48,521 nucleotides of DNA from an uncultured Parasutterella sp. (GCA_900766055.1 CAAFTZ010000176.1:1-48521); one strand, 5' to 3'; shown: positions 24,155 to 31,970, counted from the stretch's first letter. The notes: a model not told the origin generated them from the sequence alone. Program-made: numbers and translations.

Positions 24155-25669
24155 TTACAGCGACTTGTAGGGATTTCGGATGTGACGTTTCCGTCTCTCG
24201 GTTAATCGCGGCATATTGGCCGGGCCATCCAAATACTCCTGGATCGGTACAGCAAAACAAAGCGCTAAGGCGTCGGCAGTGTCCGGAGAATTCATGCCGC
24301 GTTTTTTCATTGACTCCTTGCTCTCCAGGAGCAATCGTCCTTTGCGGTCCAAAAGTTTTTCCGGAATACACAAGTCGTCGGCAAGCTCCGGGCTATTCGG
24401 GAGACATCCGTTGTCCCGGATAAAGTCTCTCATCCGATCCCACATTTCCGCTCGCTTGTTCGCCCAGCGCTCGGTGTTGCTGGAGCGGTTGGCCGCGATC
24501 ACTTTATGGATGTGCGGGACCTTGTCGACCATGTAGTCATAGGGGGATGCGCCGACACCGGTGTAGTCGATATTGATGTAGATCCGCGGGATTCCGAGTT
24601 TTTGCAGTTCCCGGCCGTAGAGGATGACCTGCTCTCCAAGCTGGGGCCCGGTAAGTCCTCGGAAAATTTTTAAGGGCATGGTGCAGTCGCGACCGATTTT
24701 CGTTGCGATCACTGATCTGTCGTCGCCTTCTCGCGCAACGTCCACGCCTAAGACGGCAACGGTGGCGGCGTAATTCATGACGCCTACAGGGCGGTTGACT
24801 GCTGCGTCCACGTCCTCTCGAGTAATGAACTGTTTGGCAGAGGTCGACGGGAAAACTCCGCGCACACGAACTTTCACGAAGTCGGAGTCCTCGCCGTAGT
24901 CGTCCACGTACTGCTGCAGGAGTTCCTTGTTCGTGATCTTGACCGTTCTGGAGTCGATGTTGTAATGCAGCCAGCGGTGGCGCTGTTTGTGGAAAGCGTC
25001 GAAAAAGGCGCCCTCGGGTCGTGTCGGGTTTCCGAAAATGCACCAAATGATCTGCGTATCCTTGTCGGTCAAGGCTCCTTTGGTCACCTCGTAGATTTTC
25101 TCAGCGATCACGGACGCTTCGTCGAATAAAACGAGGATTCTTTTGCCTTGGTTATGCAGGCCCTGGAAAGCGTCGGTATTACTTTCGTTCCATGGAATGG
25201 CGTCGATTCTCCAGGTGTATTTGTGCCCCTTTTGGAGAGAGTAGATGGATTCGGCCGCGACCTCGAACCAGTCCTTGAAAATGCAGACTGAGTGCCATTT
25301 ATGGAGCTCGGACCACGTCTTGGTTAAAAGCTGGCGGCCCGTTTCGGCAGTGATAACGCCTTTTGTATCCGGATAGGTGCATATCGCCCAGAGAATGACC
25401 CAGGCGACTAAAGCGGTCTTTCCGATTCCGTGTCCGGACGCCACGGCAATTTGGATCGCCTGGTAGCGGGTCTCACCGTTTTGCAATCGGTCCCTGATGT
25501 CGCCGAGGATTTTCTCCTGCCAGGTATCGGGCCCGTCGTACTTCTCTAGGATCCCTTCGCCCCAGGGGAATGCGTGGCGCACGAATGCGAGCGGATCGTT
25601 ACTGAACCGCACTGCGAGCTTCTGTAGGTTCAGTTCGTAATTTTGATTTGCTGATTTTTCATTGTCCAT
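24155..25669 (-). CDS. terL: Terminase large subunit
   Basis: A 504-residue packaging motor. The ATPase Walker A is GHGIGKTAL with Lys84, and Walker B is RILVLFDEAS with Asp183-Glu184. The C-terminal nuclease (RNase H fold) starts with VLGVDVAREGDD near residue 305-320. Order and length are normal. It would cut and translocate DNA through the portal encoded three genes downstream. It is separated from the small subunit by an unusual gap of about 380 bases. Confidence 0.95.
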   Translation of the reverse strand: MDNEKSANQNYELNLQKLAVRFSNDPLAFVRHAFPWGEGILEKYDGPDTWQEKILGDIRDRLQNGETRYQAIQIAVASGHGIGKTALVAWVILWAICTYPDTKGVITAETGRQLLTKTWSELHKWHSVCIFKDWFEVAAESIYSLQKGHKYTWRIDAIPWNESNTDAFQGLHNQGKRILVLFDEASVIAEKIYEVTKGALTDKDTQIIWCIFGNPTRPEGAFFDAFHKQRHRWLHYNIDSRTVKITNKELLQQYVDDYGEDSDFVKVRVRGVFPSTSAKQFITREDVDAAVNRPVGVMNYAATVAVLGVDVAREGDDRSVIATKIGRDCTMPLKIFRGLTGPQLGEQVILYGRELQKLGIPRIYINIDYTGVGASPYDYMVDKVPHIHKVIAANRSSNTERWANKRAEMWDRMRDFIRDNGCLPNSPELADDLCIPEKLLDRKGRLLLESKESMKKRGMNSPDTADALALCFAVPIQEYLDGPANMPRLTERRKRHIRNPYKSL

Positions 25670-26048
25670 GAGACCACCGTCAATACAAATGCGGTTATGG
25701 GGAATGGGGTGGAGCGGGCGAATAAAATCACCCCTCGCGCGGCCAAATTACAGATATTGCCTATCGATCCATGATAACGCCCCTCGTCTGGGCTGAGTTG
25801 GGGTTTTCACCCCTCCGACCGCCGAATTTCGGACACCCTTCGCCTATTGATATCCCCTCTTTAATCCATCGTGGGTTATCGATTGGGGCGGCTCGATCAC
25901 ACCCCGTTTGCCCGGAGGTGCCGGCCGTCGGCGGGGATGCCTCATCCGACTGCCGACAGGTGGACAAATTGGTGGACAAAATAGCAATATCGTTCATATC
26001 TAGCTGATTTATATAGATAGCATGGCGGAGGATGCCTCCGCTATATTG
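25670..26048. other. Structured terS-terL gap with inverted and direct repeats
   Basis: No convincing gene here: two 78-residue open frames on opposite strands have no family-like character. Plus-strand CCCCTC occurs at 25731, 25780, 25810 and 25854. GGTGGACA occurs in tandem at 25959 and 25971, 12 bp apart. ATAGCAATAT at 25981-25990 pairs perfectly with ATATTGCTAT at 26043-26052 (into the terS stop), enclosing a perfect 7-bp hairpin GCGGAGG-ATG-CCTCCGC at 26025-26041. A position between the terminase genes makes it a candidate packaging (cos or pac) site; inference only. Confidence 0.5.
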
Positions 26049-26549
26049 CTATTTCTCGTCCTTTTCCACGGCCGCCAGGATCTGCGCTAAACGATTGGCG
26101 CGGTCACTGACATCCTGAGTAACTTCCAGCTTGTCTCTGAATTTGCCTCTAAGCCGGCATATCGTTGTGAGCGCCTGGTTCGCGCCCTTGGAGTCAAACA
26201 TAAATACGGCGTGGCCCGCTTTGTCTTTCTTCGGTTTGCCGTCGAAGTTGTAAACTTGCTGCGGCTCGGAGCATTTTTCAAGGATATCAATGGCTTTTTT
26301 GAGCTCGAAGTCCTCTTCTAACTGCATTCTTTCGTTGCGCTCGGCCTGTCGCTTGCTTATCGCGCGGGTGATCTTAGGCGTTCTGAGCAATCGAGCTGCA
26401 TTCACTGCCGCAGCATTATCCGTACCGACGTTATATCCCGCTTTTTTGTAGGCTTCTGTCGCATTGCCGCCATTTTTCAGGTATTCGGAGACAAATGCGG
26501 CCTGTTTCGGTGTCAGGCGTTCTATTGTTCCAAACTTGTTGCTAGACAT
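26049..26549 (-). CDS. terS: Terminase small subunit
   Basis: A 166-residue DNA-recognition subunit of the terminase_2 type. The N terminus is typical: LTPKQAAFVSEYLKNGGNAT, then EAYKKAGYNV and AARLLRTPKITRAI, a helix-turn-helix with the NATEAYxxAGY signature. The C-terminal part is basic and helical. It binds the packaging site and recruits the large subunit. A strong GGAGG site precedes the ATG. Confidence 0.93.
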   Translation of the reverse strand: MSSNKFGTIERLTPKQAAFVSEYLKNGGNATEAYKKAGYNVGTDNAAAVNAARLLRTPKITRAISKRQAERNERMQLEEDFELKKAIDILEKCSEPQQVYNFDGKPKKDKAGHAVFMFDSKGANQALTTICRLRGKFRDKLEVTQDVSDRANRLAQILAAVEKDEK

Positions 26550-26599
26550 AATAAAACCTCCGTAATCAATGAGTTGATTATCGGAGGCTGTCGCTCAAT

Positions 26600-26609
26600 A
26601 ATGCGCACT
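26600..26609 (-). promoter_or_regulatory. Late-region element AGTGCGCATT, copy 1
   Basis: Overlaps the TAG of a 33-residue gene and lies 50 bases upstream of the terS ATG. GATAAT, a good -10 match, is 18 bases after GCGCAT, giving a leader of about 30 bases that includes the GGAGG site. This is the most promoter-like of the five copies. Confidence 0.55.
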
Positions 26610-26709
26610 ATTTGTGCTCGTGCTTTTGATCCTTTCCAAAAAAGAGGATTAAGGCCAGCACGCCGACCGCTGCTACAAAGCAGGTATACAAGAACCATGC
26701 GCTAGTCAT
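26608..26709 (-). CDS. Tiny single-span membrane protein (33 residues)
   Basis: Starts MTSAWFLYTCFVAAVGVLAL, followed by ILFFGKDQKHEHK and TAG. One hydrophobic span covers residues 4-24, with a charged His/Lys-rich tail on the other side. GGAG and AGAG lie upstream of the ATG, and it overlaps the preceding membrane gene by 8 bases, which supports a coupled pair. It could be a holin-related or membrane-associated accessory; no family recognised. Confidence 0.5.
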   Translation of the reverse strand: MTSAWFLYTCFVAAVGVLALILFFGKDQKHEHK

Positions 26710-26887
26710 CTCTTTTCACTCCAGAAAGCAATAAACACAACAGAAAGCAGAAAATTCCGAGCCATATTCCCAGAGTTTTATCCTGAAACAGTCCCATACC
26801 GGCGCTCAATACACTCAGCTTTTCGAGCGCATCGGTCACTCGCTTTTTCAAGGCTTCCTTGTCAACTTTATACCTTTGTAGATTCAT
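26702..26887 (-). CDS. Small single-span membrane protein (61 residues)
   Basis: A basic N-terminal helix (MNLQRYKVDKEALKKRVTDA) is followed by a hydrophobic segment at about 40-57 (GIWLGIFCFLLCLLLSG) and a short charged end. A GGAG site lies 8 bases upstream. Lysis genes are otherwise missing from the window, so a holin- or antiholin-like role is possible, but the sequence does not show it. Confidence 0.6.
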   Translation of the reverse strand: MNLQRYKVDKEALKKRVTDALEKLSVLSAGMGLFQDKTLGIWLGIFCFLLCLLLSGVKRDD

Positions 26888-27050
26888 GCCGTCAATCTCC
26901 TGACGCTTATTTTAGTCGTTTTGTTTGCGGCGCCGTATTTCCTTAAAACCGATTTGCCGCTTCTACAGCCGCTCAAATTTCGATAGACGATAAAGTCCTA
27001 TTAATTTTTGCCGATCGCTCTCCAGCGGTCGATTTTGATGCCTTCCTGCC

Positions 27051-27419
27051 CTATTCATTGATCATTGCTTTAACGAACTTCACCGGATGCTTGCCTCTTA
27101 TTCTCCCGGCAAAAAAGTCTCTGACCGTTCGCTTTGGTATTTCCATCTTTTTCGATATCTCGTTAAGCGAAAATCCTGCCAGTCGCAAATCAATGCACTG
27201 CAGGACTTCATTGTCTGTATATCTCGCGGCCTGATGGCTCTCTCCGACATACGCTCCCAGCGGGCCGATAAAGTCGACGCCTCCGGCCCTAAGACCTAAA
27301 GTACTCCGGATGTTCTCTCTTAACTCTTTCAATCGCCGCTTGTAAGGTCCGCTGGCGGCCGAGTCCATGAAGTTTTTGTGCCGCTTTCGCGGCTTCTGTG
27401 AGTAATCTCTGGGCGTCAT
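27051..27419 (-). CDS. Helix-turn-helix protein
   Basis: Up to 122 residues. The second half, YTDNEVLQCIDLRLAGFSLN followed by EISKKMEIPKRTVRDFFAGR, is a clear helix-turn-helix of the homeodomain-like type, then a basic tail. Its first 43 codons overlap another plausible gene (27289-27465) in a different frame, so the true start may be further downstream, although no alternative start with a good ribosome site stands out. Probably a regulator of late or packaging genes. Confidence 0.65.
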   Translation of the reverse strand: MTPRDYSQKPRKRHKNFMDSAASGPYKRRLKELRENIRSTLGLRAGGVDFIGPLGAYVGESHQAARYTDNEVLQCIDLRLAGFSLNEISKKMEIPKRTVRDFFAGRIRGKHPVKFVKAMINE

Positions 27420-27465
27420 GAGGTAATACCGTATGAGGTTGATAGGTTGATTGTTTTTCGGTCAT
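27289..27465 (-). CDS. Small unknown helical protein (58 residues)
   Basis: Begins MTEKQSTYQPHTVLPHDAQR and ends ERVKREHPEYFRS, with an amphipathic helix between (LLTEAAKAAQKLHG). It has a near-ideal ribosome site (GGGGAGAT, 6 bases before ATG) and a plausible composition, so I prefer it as real although it overlaps the N-terminal part of the downstream helix-turn-helix gene in another frame. Function unknown. Confidence 0.6.
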   Translation of the reverse strand: MTEKQSTYQPHTVLPHDAQRLLTEAAKAAQKLHGLGRQRTLQAAIERVKREHPEYFRS

Positions 27466-27528
27466 TCTTATCTCCCCGGGATGCCTCCAGCGGTTTGCCG
27501 CCGCCGGAAGCGTCTAAACCGCTAAAGC

Positions 27529-28011
27529 TCAAACTTCCGTGACAATGCCGTTTGAGCTGTGAAAGCCGATGCCAAAAGGTGTACCGCCTAACCGCGTTGT
27601 GAAAAACAGTCTCGCGTACACCGTTGCAATAGCTTCCGGGATTCCGAAAATGCGTACTCGTCTCTCGCCTTTCCGGTTGTACGTCACCACTGCATAGGCC
27701 TCGCAGTATCCGCTTTTGCCGTCTCCCTTCCATGCCTCAGGCGCCGATTCAGAGTAGCCGACCTGGATCGTCCAGTGGTTTGCGGGGTCGCACCCAAACA
27801 AGTTGTCCTCTGCGCACGTGCCGTAGACGAAAGCGTCTAGAGCGTGGAATGTCTCCATAAAATCGAGGACATCCTTTATAGGAGGGCAGTTGTACATGCC
27901 TCCGTGATACAGATTGCTGTCCCAAACTCGCCCTGCCTTGAGTGCATAGTCGACTGCGACAGATATGACCTTTATCTTTTCTAAAACCTTTGATTCTTTC
28001 TCTAATAACAT
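27529..28011 (-). CDS. Unknown phage protein
   Basis: A 160-residue protein I do not recognise. It begins with a charged helix (MLLEKESKVLEKIKVISVAV), then has a Cys/Tyr-containing middle (HGGMYNCPPIKDVLDFMETF) and a beta-rich C-terminal part (EAYAVVTYNRKGERRVRIFG). It follows the primase gene and a palindromic gap in the same direction, so it is likely part of the leftward early or middle transcript. Confidence 0.65.
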   Translation of the reverse strand: MLLEKESKVLEKIKVISVAVDYALKAGRVWDSNLYHGGMYNCPPIKDVLDFMETFHALDAFVYGTCAEDNLFGCDPANHWTIQVGYSESAPEAWKGDGKSGYCEAYAVVTYNRKGERRVRIFGIPEAIATVYARLFFTTRLGGTPFGIGFHSSNGIVTEV

Positions 28012-28029
28012 AGTAGAAACCCTTATTAG

Positions 28030-28130
28030 AGAAGTAAAAAAGTATTTTTTAGGCTCTTTTCCTAAACTCTCCTATACGCGTGTATGAGAGAAGTTTTAGA
28101 AATAGATAGTATTTTTACTTTTTTACTTCT
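28030..28130. repeat. Nested inverted repeat in primase-downstream gap
   Basis: AGAAGTAAAAAAGTA at 28030-28044 is a perfect 15-base inverted match to TACTTTTTTACTTCT at 28116-28130. Nested inside is a second, imperfect dyad centred on ACGCGT at 28077-28082, with arms ending CTAAAC and GTTTTAG. The gap of 144 bases is very rich in A and T compared with the neighbours. It could be a replication origin, a bidirectional terminator or an operator. Confidence 0.6.
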
Positions 28131-28155
28131 AGTTGAAGATTTACCCCTCTAATTC

Positions 28156-30732
28156 TTAATCGACAGCTTCAAAGCCTTCCGCTTTTATCCGGATTCCTTT
28201 AAAGCATGTGATTCCTTTGTTTTGCACTGTCTCAAAACCTCTTTCCTCCATTGCGTTAAAAAACCATTTCTTTCGTTCCTGATACTGCGGGACGCTAGAG
28301 TCCCTTGCATACTGCTTCCAGGCGTTGTAAGCCTCACTCCGCGGCCACCGCGCATCGGGCTCGATAACGCAGTGCTCTGAGAAAAAGTCCGACATCGGGT
28401 CTTGGGCTGATCTGTATGCCTTCTGCTCCCGGCGGATGGCGTCCGGAACTCGCAGGCCGCGCTGCTGAAAGCGGAGGGCGCCGGCAATACACTTGTTTAG
28501 GAAACCGGAGAGCTCGGCCTCAGACTTTTGGTCAAATAAGGGATCGGCGCGCTCAGCATTGAAGTTGCCTAAGTGGCGCACCGGCAGCAGTCGATCCCAC
28601 ATGCCTTCACTCTGATCCTCAACGATCGGCTTATGGTTGGACACGAGCACCGGCAGACAGCACGGCGTGAACGTGATCGAACTCTTGGCCCACGTTTGCC
28701 GTCCTGTCATCGGGTCGCCGCCGGTCAGCTGTTTGACGAGCGAGCTATTGAGGCGGCTGCCGTCGGAGGTCTCGACGAGTGTCACCAGTCGCTTGTCTTT
28801 GAGTCGTGTGATGTCCTCTCTAGCGCCGCCCGCCGAGCCGCCTTTGCCTTCGATAAAAGTCTTTTGGTCGGCTCCGACGTGATAGCCCTCTTGGCCGTTG
28901 CCCATCATCTTGATCGCCAGGTTAAGCAGCGCGGATTTACCGTTGTGGCCTAAGCCGAACATGATTAAGAACGACCTGCGCAGGCGCCCGGTCATTCCGG
29001 CGCCGAAAATGTCGTAATAGAACTCAACGATCTCCGGATCACCGTTGCATATCTCCAGCATTCGGTCGTCGATATAAGGACAAGTCGCGTCTTTGTCGTA
29101 GTTGACCGGAGAGTGGAGCGTAATCATGTGCGCGGGATCCCCGGGAATAAATTCACCGGTCTTTAGGTCGATCTCGCCGTTGTTCACTCCGAAGTAGCGC
29201 AGATTTTGGTTGAGCTCGTGCGGGCTGATGAGTACGCTGTTGTCCCCGTCTGAGAAAGATTTGAAGGCCTTGAGCATGTTCTCCCATGTTTTGGGATTGC
29301 AGCATTTGGAAGCGAAGTCTTTGAGCATTACCGCGCTTTCGCTGTCGAGGCCCCTAGCCTCATCAAACAACGCCTCCACAGTCATGCGGGCGTAGCCCAT
29401 GATGGCTTCATTGGGCGTTTTCTTCCAGCGGATTCCGTTCCAGGTGTACCACTGGCCGTTAATGCAATCCCACTTCAAACCGCCCTTGTAAGTGTCCCGC
29501 ATTCTTTCCGCAAGGCCGAGCTCATTGAACGCGTAGTCGGAACAAGTACTTTTCTTAAACCATCCCTGTATACTCGTCTTTGTGATTGATCCGGCGCCCA
29601 ATTCTTTCAGGCGCTTTAAGGCGTAATTCGTGAAAACCTCTCTGTCTGCACGGTTAGACAGAGAGGTTTTTCTCGCTAATGTCTCGACGTCAAACTCATC
29701 GTTGCATTTCGCCAATGCAGCAGTAAATTCCGCTTTGGCCGCGATTCGCATCTGCTTTTCTCTGCTCGCTTTGGCCTCTTCAGCTTTGGCGATTACGGTC
29801 GGCATGCGGATCAGCTCTTCCTTGCATTTGCCGATTTCAACAAATGACGCCCATTTTTCCGCGAGTGCCTTGGATCCTTTGTCCGGATAATTTGCCGACT
29901 TGCTGCTCCATTCGTCCCAGAGTCGGAATGCTTCGTCCGAGCCGTCGTACTCCAGGTGCAGCGCCATACCGACCTCAAGCCAGTCCTTGTATGCGTCTGC
30001 GTCAATATGGCTGATGATCTTCCTGGCTTCCGCGAGTGGGATGTTCCTGCACTTCATGCACTCAACGTCGAAAGCCGTGAGCGGTCCTGCGTTTGCCGAC
30101 ACGGAGCGGCCGGCGCCGCCTCTTTCCTTTAACTTCCAGCCGTGCTTGACTGCGTAGTCGTTGACAATTCCGACAAGCGACTGAGCCTCCTCCATCGTGA
30201 CCATTGCCAGGGATTCGGCCGGATGATCGAGCGGCGTGCGATCGACAGTGCCCCATGAGTACGGCTGGCCGGTAACCTTATGGCGGCCGAAGGCAACAAA
30301 CTGCTGACCGTTCGCGAGGATCTCCAGCTGCTGCTCCTGGCCGCGGTCGTCCAGGAATTTATGCGAGGAGACTTTGGAGAAACTTTTATCCGTCCGGACT
30401 AAGAACAATGTCCGGGGCCTGCGGCCAACGCGCGATAAGAACTTGTGGCTGCCGCCGCACATCTTGGAGAGTTTGTCGTAGATCAGCTGGAGGAGCTCGA
30501 AGTCTGTGATGTCGCAGTCAATGCCGATCACCTTATGCTCGCCCTGTCCGGTGAGCAGTCCTATGCCGCACCCGGCATGGATCTCAGCGTCGTCCGGCTT
30601 GAATCGGTAGGATGTCCATCCTTTCTCAAGGTCCGGGAACTTCTCTCCCGGCTTAATCGGTATCGGCAGATAGCCGTTGTCGACAAGGCGCTGTGCGCCC
30701 TGATCGAAAGTGATAACTTTCTCTTGGGTCAT
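28156..30732 (-). CDS. Primase-polymerase / D5-type helicase fusion
   Basis: An 858-residue replication protein. Residues 1-200 are a bifunctional Prim-Pol domain, with GIDCDI at about 69-74 as the first metal-binding motif. About 220-310 match a PriCT-2-like linker (DADAYKDWLEVGMALHLEYD, then YPDKGSKALAEKW). The C-terminal half is a D5-type superfamily 3 helicase, with Walker A GLGHNGKSALLN near residue 590 and Walker B-like RLVTLVETSD after it. It would prime and unwind phage DNA for the PolA enzyme encoded on the other strand at 38-40 kb. It overlaps the upstream small gene by 4 bases. Confidence 0.93.
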   Translation of the reverse strand: MTQEKVITFDQGAQRLVDNGYLPIPIKPGEKFPDLEKGWTSYRFKPDDAEIHAGCGIGLLTGQGEHKVIGIDCDITDFELLQLIYDKLSKMCGGSHKFLSRVGRRPRTLFLVRTDKSFSKVSSHKFLDDRGQEQQLEILANGQQFVAFGRHKVTGQPYSWGTVDRTPLDHPAESLAMVTMEEAQSLVGIVNDYAVKHGWKLKERGGAGRSVSANAGPLTAFDVECMKCRNIPLAEARKIISHIDADAYKDWLEVGMALHLEYDGSDEAFRLWDEWSSKSANYPDKGSKALAEKWASFVEIGKCKEELIRMPTVIAKAEEAKASREKQMRIAAKAEFTAALAKCNDEFDVETLARKTSLSNRADREVFTNYALKRLKELGAGSITKTSIQGWFKKSTCSDYAFNELGLAERMRDTYKGGLKWDCINGQWYTWNGIRWKKTPNEAIMGYARMTVEALFDEARGLDSESAVMLKDFASKCCNPKTWENMLKAFKSFSDGDNSVLISPHELNQNLRYFGVNNGEIDLKTGEFIPGDPAHMITLHSPVNYDKDATCPYIDDRMLEICNGDPEIVEFYYDIFGAGMTGRLRRSFLIMFGLGHNGKSALLNLAIKMMGNGQEGYHVGADQKTFIEGKGGSAGGAREDITRLKDKRLVTLVETSDGSRLNSSLVKQLTGGDPMTGRQTWAKSSITFTPCCLPVLVSNHKPIVEDQSEGMWDRLLPVRHLGNFNAERADPLFDQKSEAELSGFLNKCIAGALRFQQRGLRVPDAIRREQKAYRSAQDPMSDFFSEHCVIEPDARWPRSEAYNAWKQYARDSSVPQYQERKKWFFNAMEERGFETVQNKGITCFKGIRIKAEGFEAVD

Positions 30733-30986
30733 GAAACCACCTTTTCTTCTTCGTCTAACTGAGACTCGATCAAAAACGCCAGCGCCTCATCCAAACGCTT
30801 CTTGGCGGTAATGACGTTTAGCGCAAGGTCTCTTATATCGATTAAGCCGCCGTCACCTCTGACAGCGGCCGCGGTCTTTGTTTTTTCCAAACTCTGCTCG
30901 GCCAATTCCAGGGCGTTCAGGGCACTGGTTATCTTTGCCGAGCGTTCCTTTACAATTTCAAAAAAATCTCTCTTGGTCTTAGTCAT
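30729..30986 (-). CDS. Small coiled-coil protein upstream of primase
   Basis: About 85 residues from MTKTKRDFFEIVKERSAKIT, entirely helical, with a heptad-like middle (ALNALELAEQSLEKTKTAAA) and an acidic end. It is translationally coupled to the primase gene (4-base overlap), so a replication accessory is likely. Its ATG shares CATG with the ATG of the divergent DUF4145 gene. A start at 31004 would extend the overlap. Confidence 0.6.
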   Translation of the reverse strand: MTKTKRDFFEIVKERSAKITSALNALELAEQSLEKTKTAAAVRGDGGLIDIRDLALNVITAKKRLDEALAFLIESQLDEEEKVVS

Positions 30987-31665
30987 GTTTCGTCCCGAAT
31001 ACATTTGCCCGCATTGCGGCGCCGGTTTGAATAAAGAACCTCTTAAACTCGTTAAGCGTGATTGGCCTGAGCCTTGGAGAAGAACGCGGAATCCCTACGA
31101 CGATCAGGCAAATTTCGTCCACATTGAAGATGTGGCGGAGTTTTATGGCCCTGACGAGATTGCTGTTCGTGTTTGTTCCGCATGCGGAGGAATGTCCCTT
31201 TTTATCGGGAATAAGATTGTTTGGCCCGTATCCAGCGGGATTAAGCCCTGCGAAGGTATTCCAGAGGCTACTAAAAGATTTTTTGAAGAAGCTCAAAGCG
31301 TGCTCCGCCTGTCTCCTCGTTCCTGCTGTGCCCTCCTGAGAGTCAGCCTTGAAACCTTTGCCAACTGGGCAATACCTCGTATGGGCGTTAAAGACTTTGA
31401 CTCTGAATCTTCGTTGAATAACAAGATAGACGCACTTCAAGTCAGTCCGCTTTTGAAAGAACGTCTGCATAATTGCCGCGCCGTCGGGAATGACTCGGCC
31501 CATCCCGGATTTTTGGACCTGGAAGGAAAAGATACGCTGGAAACCGCACTCCAGATGACTGAAGCGATCAACGACTTGTTTGCTGTTTGCATGGCTTACA
31601 TCAGAACCGCCGCGAGGGCAAAAGACATTAAGGACGCAAGGAATACCCGCAAAAATAAAAGTTGA
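30985..31665 (+). CDS. DUF4145-type protein with N-terminal zinc ribbon
   Basis: A 226-residue protein read against the surrounding leftward genes. Residues 8-11 (CPHC) and 61-64 (CSAC) form a probable zinc ribbon. About 105-200 are the DUF4145 domain: SPRSCCALLRVSLETFANWA and the RAVGNDSAHPG motif, an HEPN-like R...N...H arrangement. Such proteins are often accessory or defence-linked in mobile elements. It is convergent with the cro-like gene (3-base gap), so it is probably an inserted lysogen-expressed accessory gene. Start chosen at MFRPEYICPHC; the upstream extension is read from the opposite gene's coding DNA. Confidence 0.8.
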   Translation: MFRPEYICPHCGAGLNKEPLKLVKRDWPEPWRRTRNPYDDQANFVHIEDVAEFYGPDEIAVRVCSACGGMSLFIGNKIVWPVSSGIKPCEGIPEATKRFFEEAQSVLRLSPRSCCALLRVSLETFANWAIPRMGVKDFDSESSLNNKIDALQVSPLLKERLHNCRAVGNDSAHPGFLDLEGKDTLETALQMTEAINDLFAVCMAYIRTAARAKDIKDARNTRKNKS

Positions 31666-31667
31666 AG

Positions 31668-31889
31668 TCATTTTGATTTCTCTTTCTTGGTTTCTTCCGT
31701 ACAAAGCTGGGCGACAAGTTCACGGAGCTTGTCGACGATCTTGTAGCTGACTTCTGTGTAGCGTTTTGATTTGATCTTGCTGACGGTACCTTGGGCGATA
31801 CCGAGCAGTGCGGCGATCTGATGCTGTTTGAGACCGGCTTTTTCGAGCTTGAAAACTGCGGCGTCCGGTGAGAGTAATGAAGCGGCCAT
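31668..31889 (-). CDS. Cro-like helix-turn-helix regulator
   Basis: A 73-residue protein. Residues about 17-45 (KAGLKQHQIAALLGIAQGTV then SKIKSK) are a textbook Cro/CI-type helix-turn-helix. It is divergent from the repressor gene, with paired operators between them, so it should act as the antagonist of the repressor. Confidence 0.85.
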   Translation of the reverse strand: MAASLLSPDAAVFKLEKAGLKQHQIAALLGIAQGTVSKIKSKRYTEVSYKIVDKLRELVAQLCTEETKKEKSK

Positions 31890-31922
31890 ATAAACCTCAA
31901 GAATTACAACTTTAGTTAATAG

Positions 31923-31952
31923 ATTCTAATTCTTTTCGGAATATGCACACAA
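31923..31952 (-). promoter_or_regulatory. Leftward promoter of the cro-like gene
   Basis: On the minus strand, TTGTGT (plus 31947-31952) and TAGAAT (plus 31923-31928) are separated by exactly 18 bases. The ATTC-N6-GAAT operator at 31929-31942 lies inside the spacer, so bound repressor would block polymerase. Confidence 0.65.
31929..31942. promoter_or_regulatory. Repressor operator, copy 1
   Basis: ATTCTTTTCGGAAT, a palindrome of type ATTC-N6-GAAT within the spacer of the cro-like promoter. Three further copies occur in the two early control regions. Confidence 0.6.
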
Positions 31953-31970
31953 CTTTAAGACTGTTAAAAT

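Noticed and set aside
25761..26007. Two opposite 78-residue open frames in the terS-terL gap
   Set aside because: Composition is irregular, no family-like sequence, and the repeats and hairpin explain the segment better.
5777..26609. Late element as a T7-type single-subunit RNA polymerase promoter
   Set aside because: No such polymerase gene is present in the window and the conserved core is only about 10 bases, shorter than T7-type promoters.
30802..30984. N-terminal extension of the DUF4145 protein
   Set aside because: The extra 61 residues are read through the opposite coiled-coil gene; the natural start precedes the CPHC zinc ribbon.
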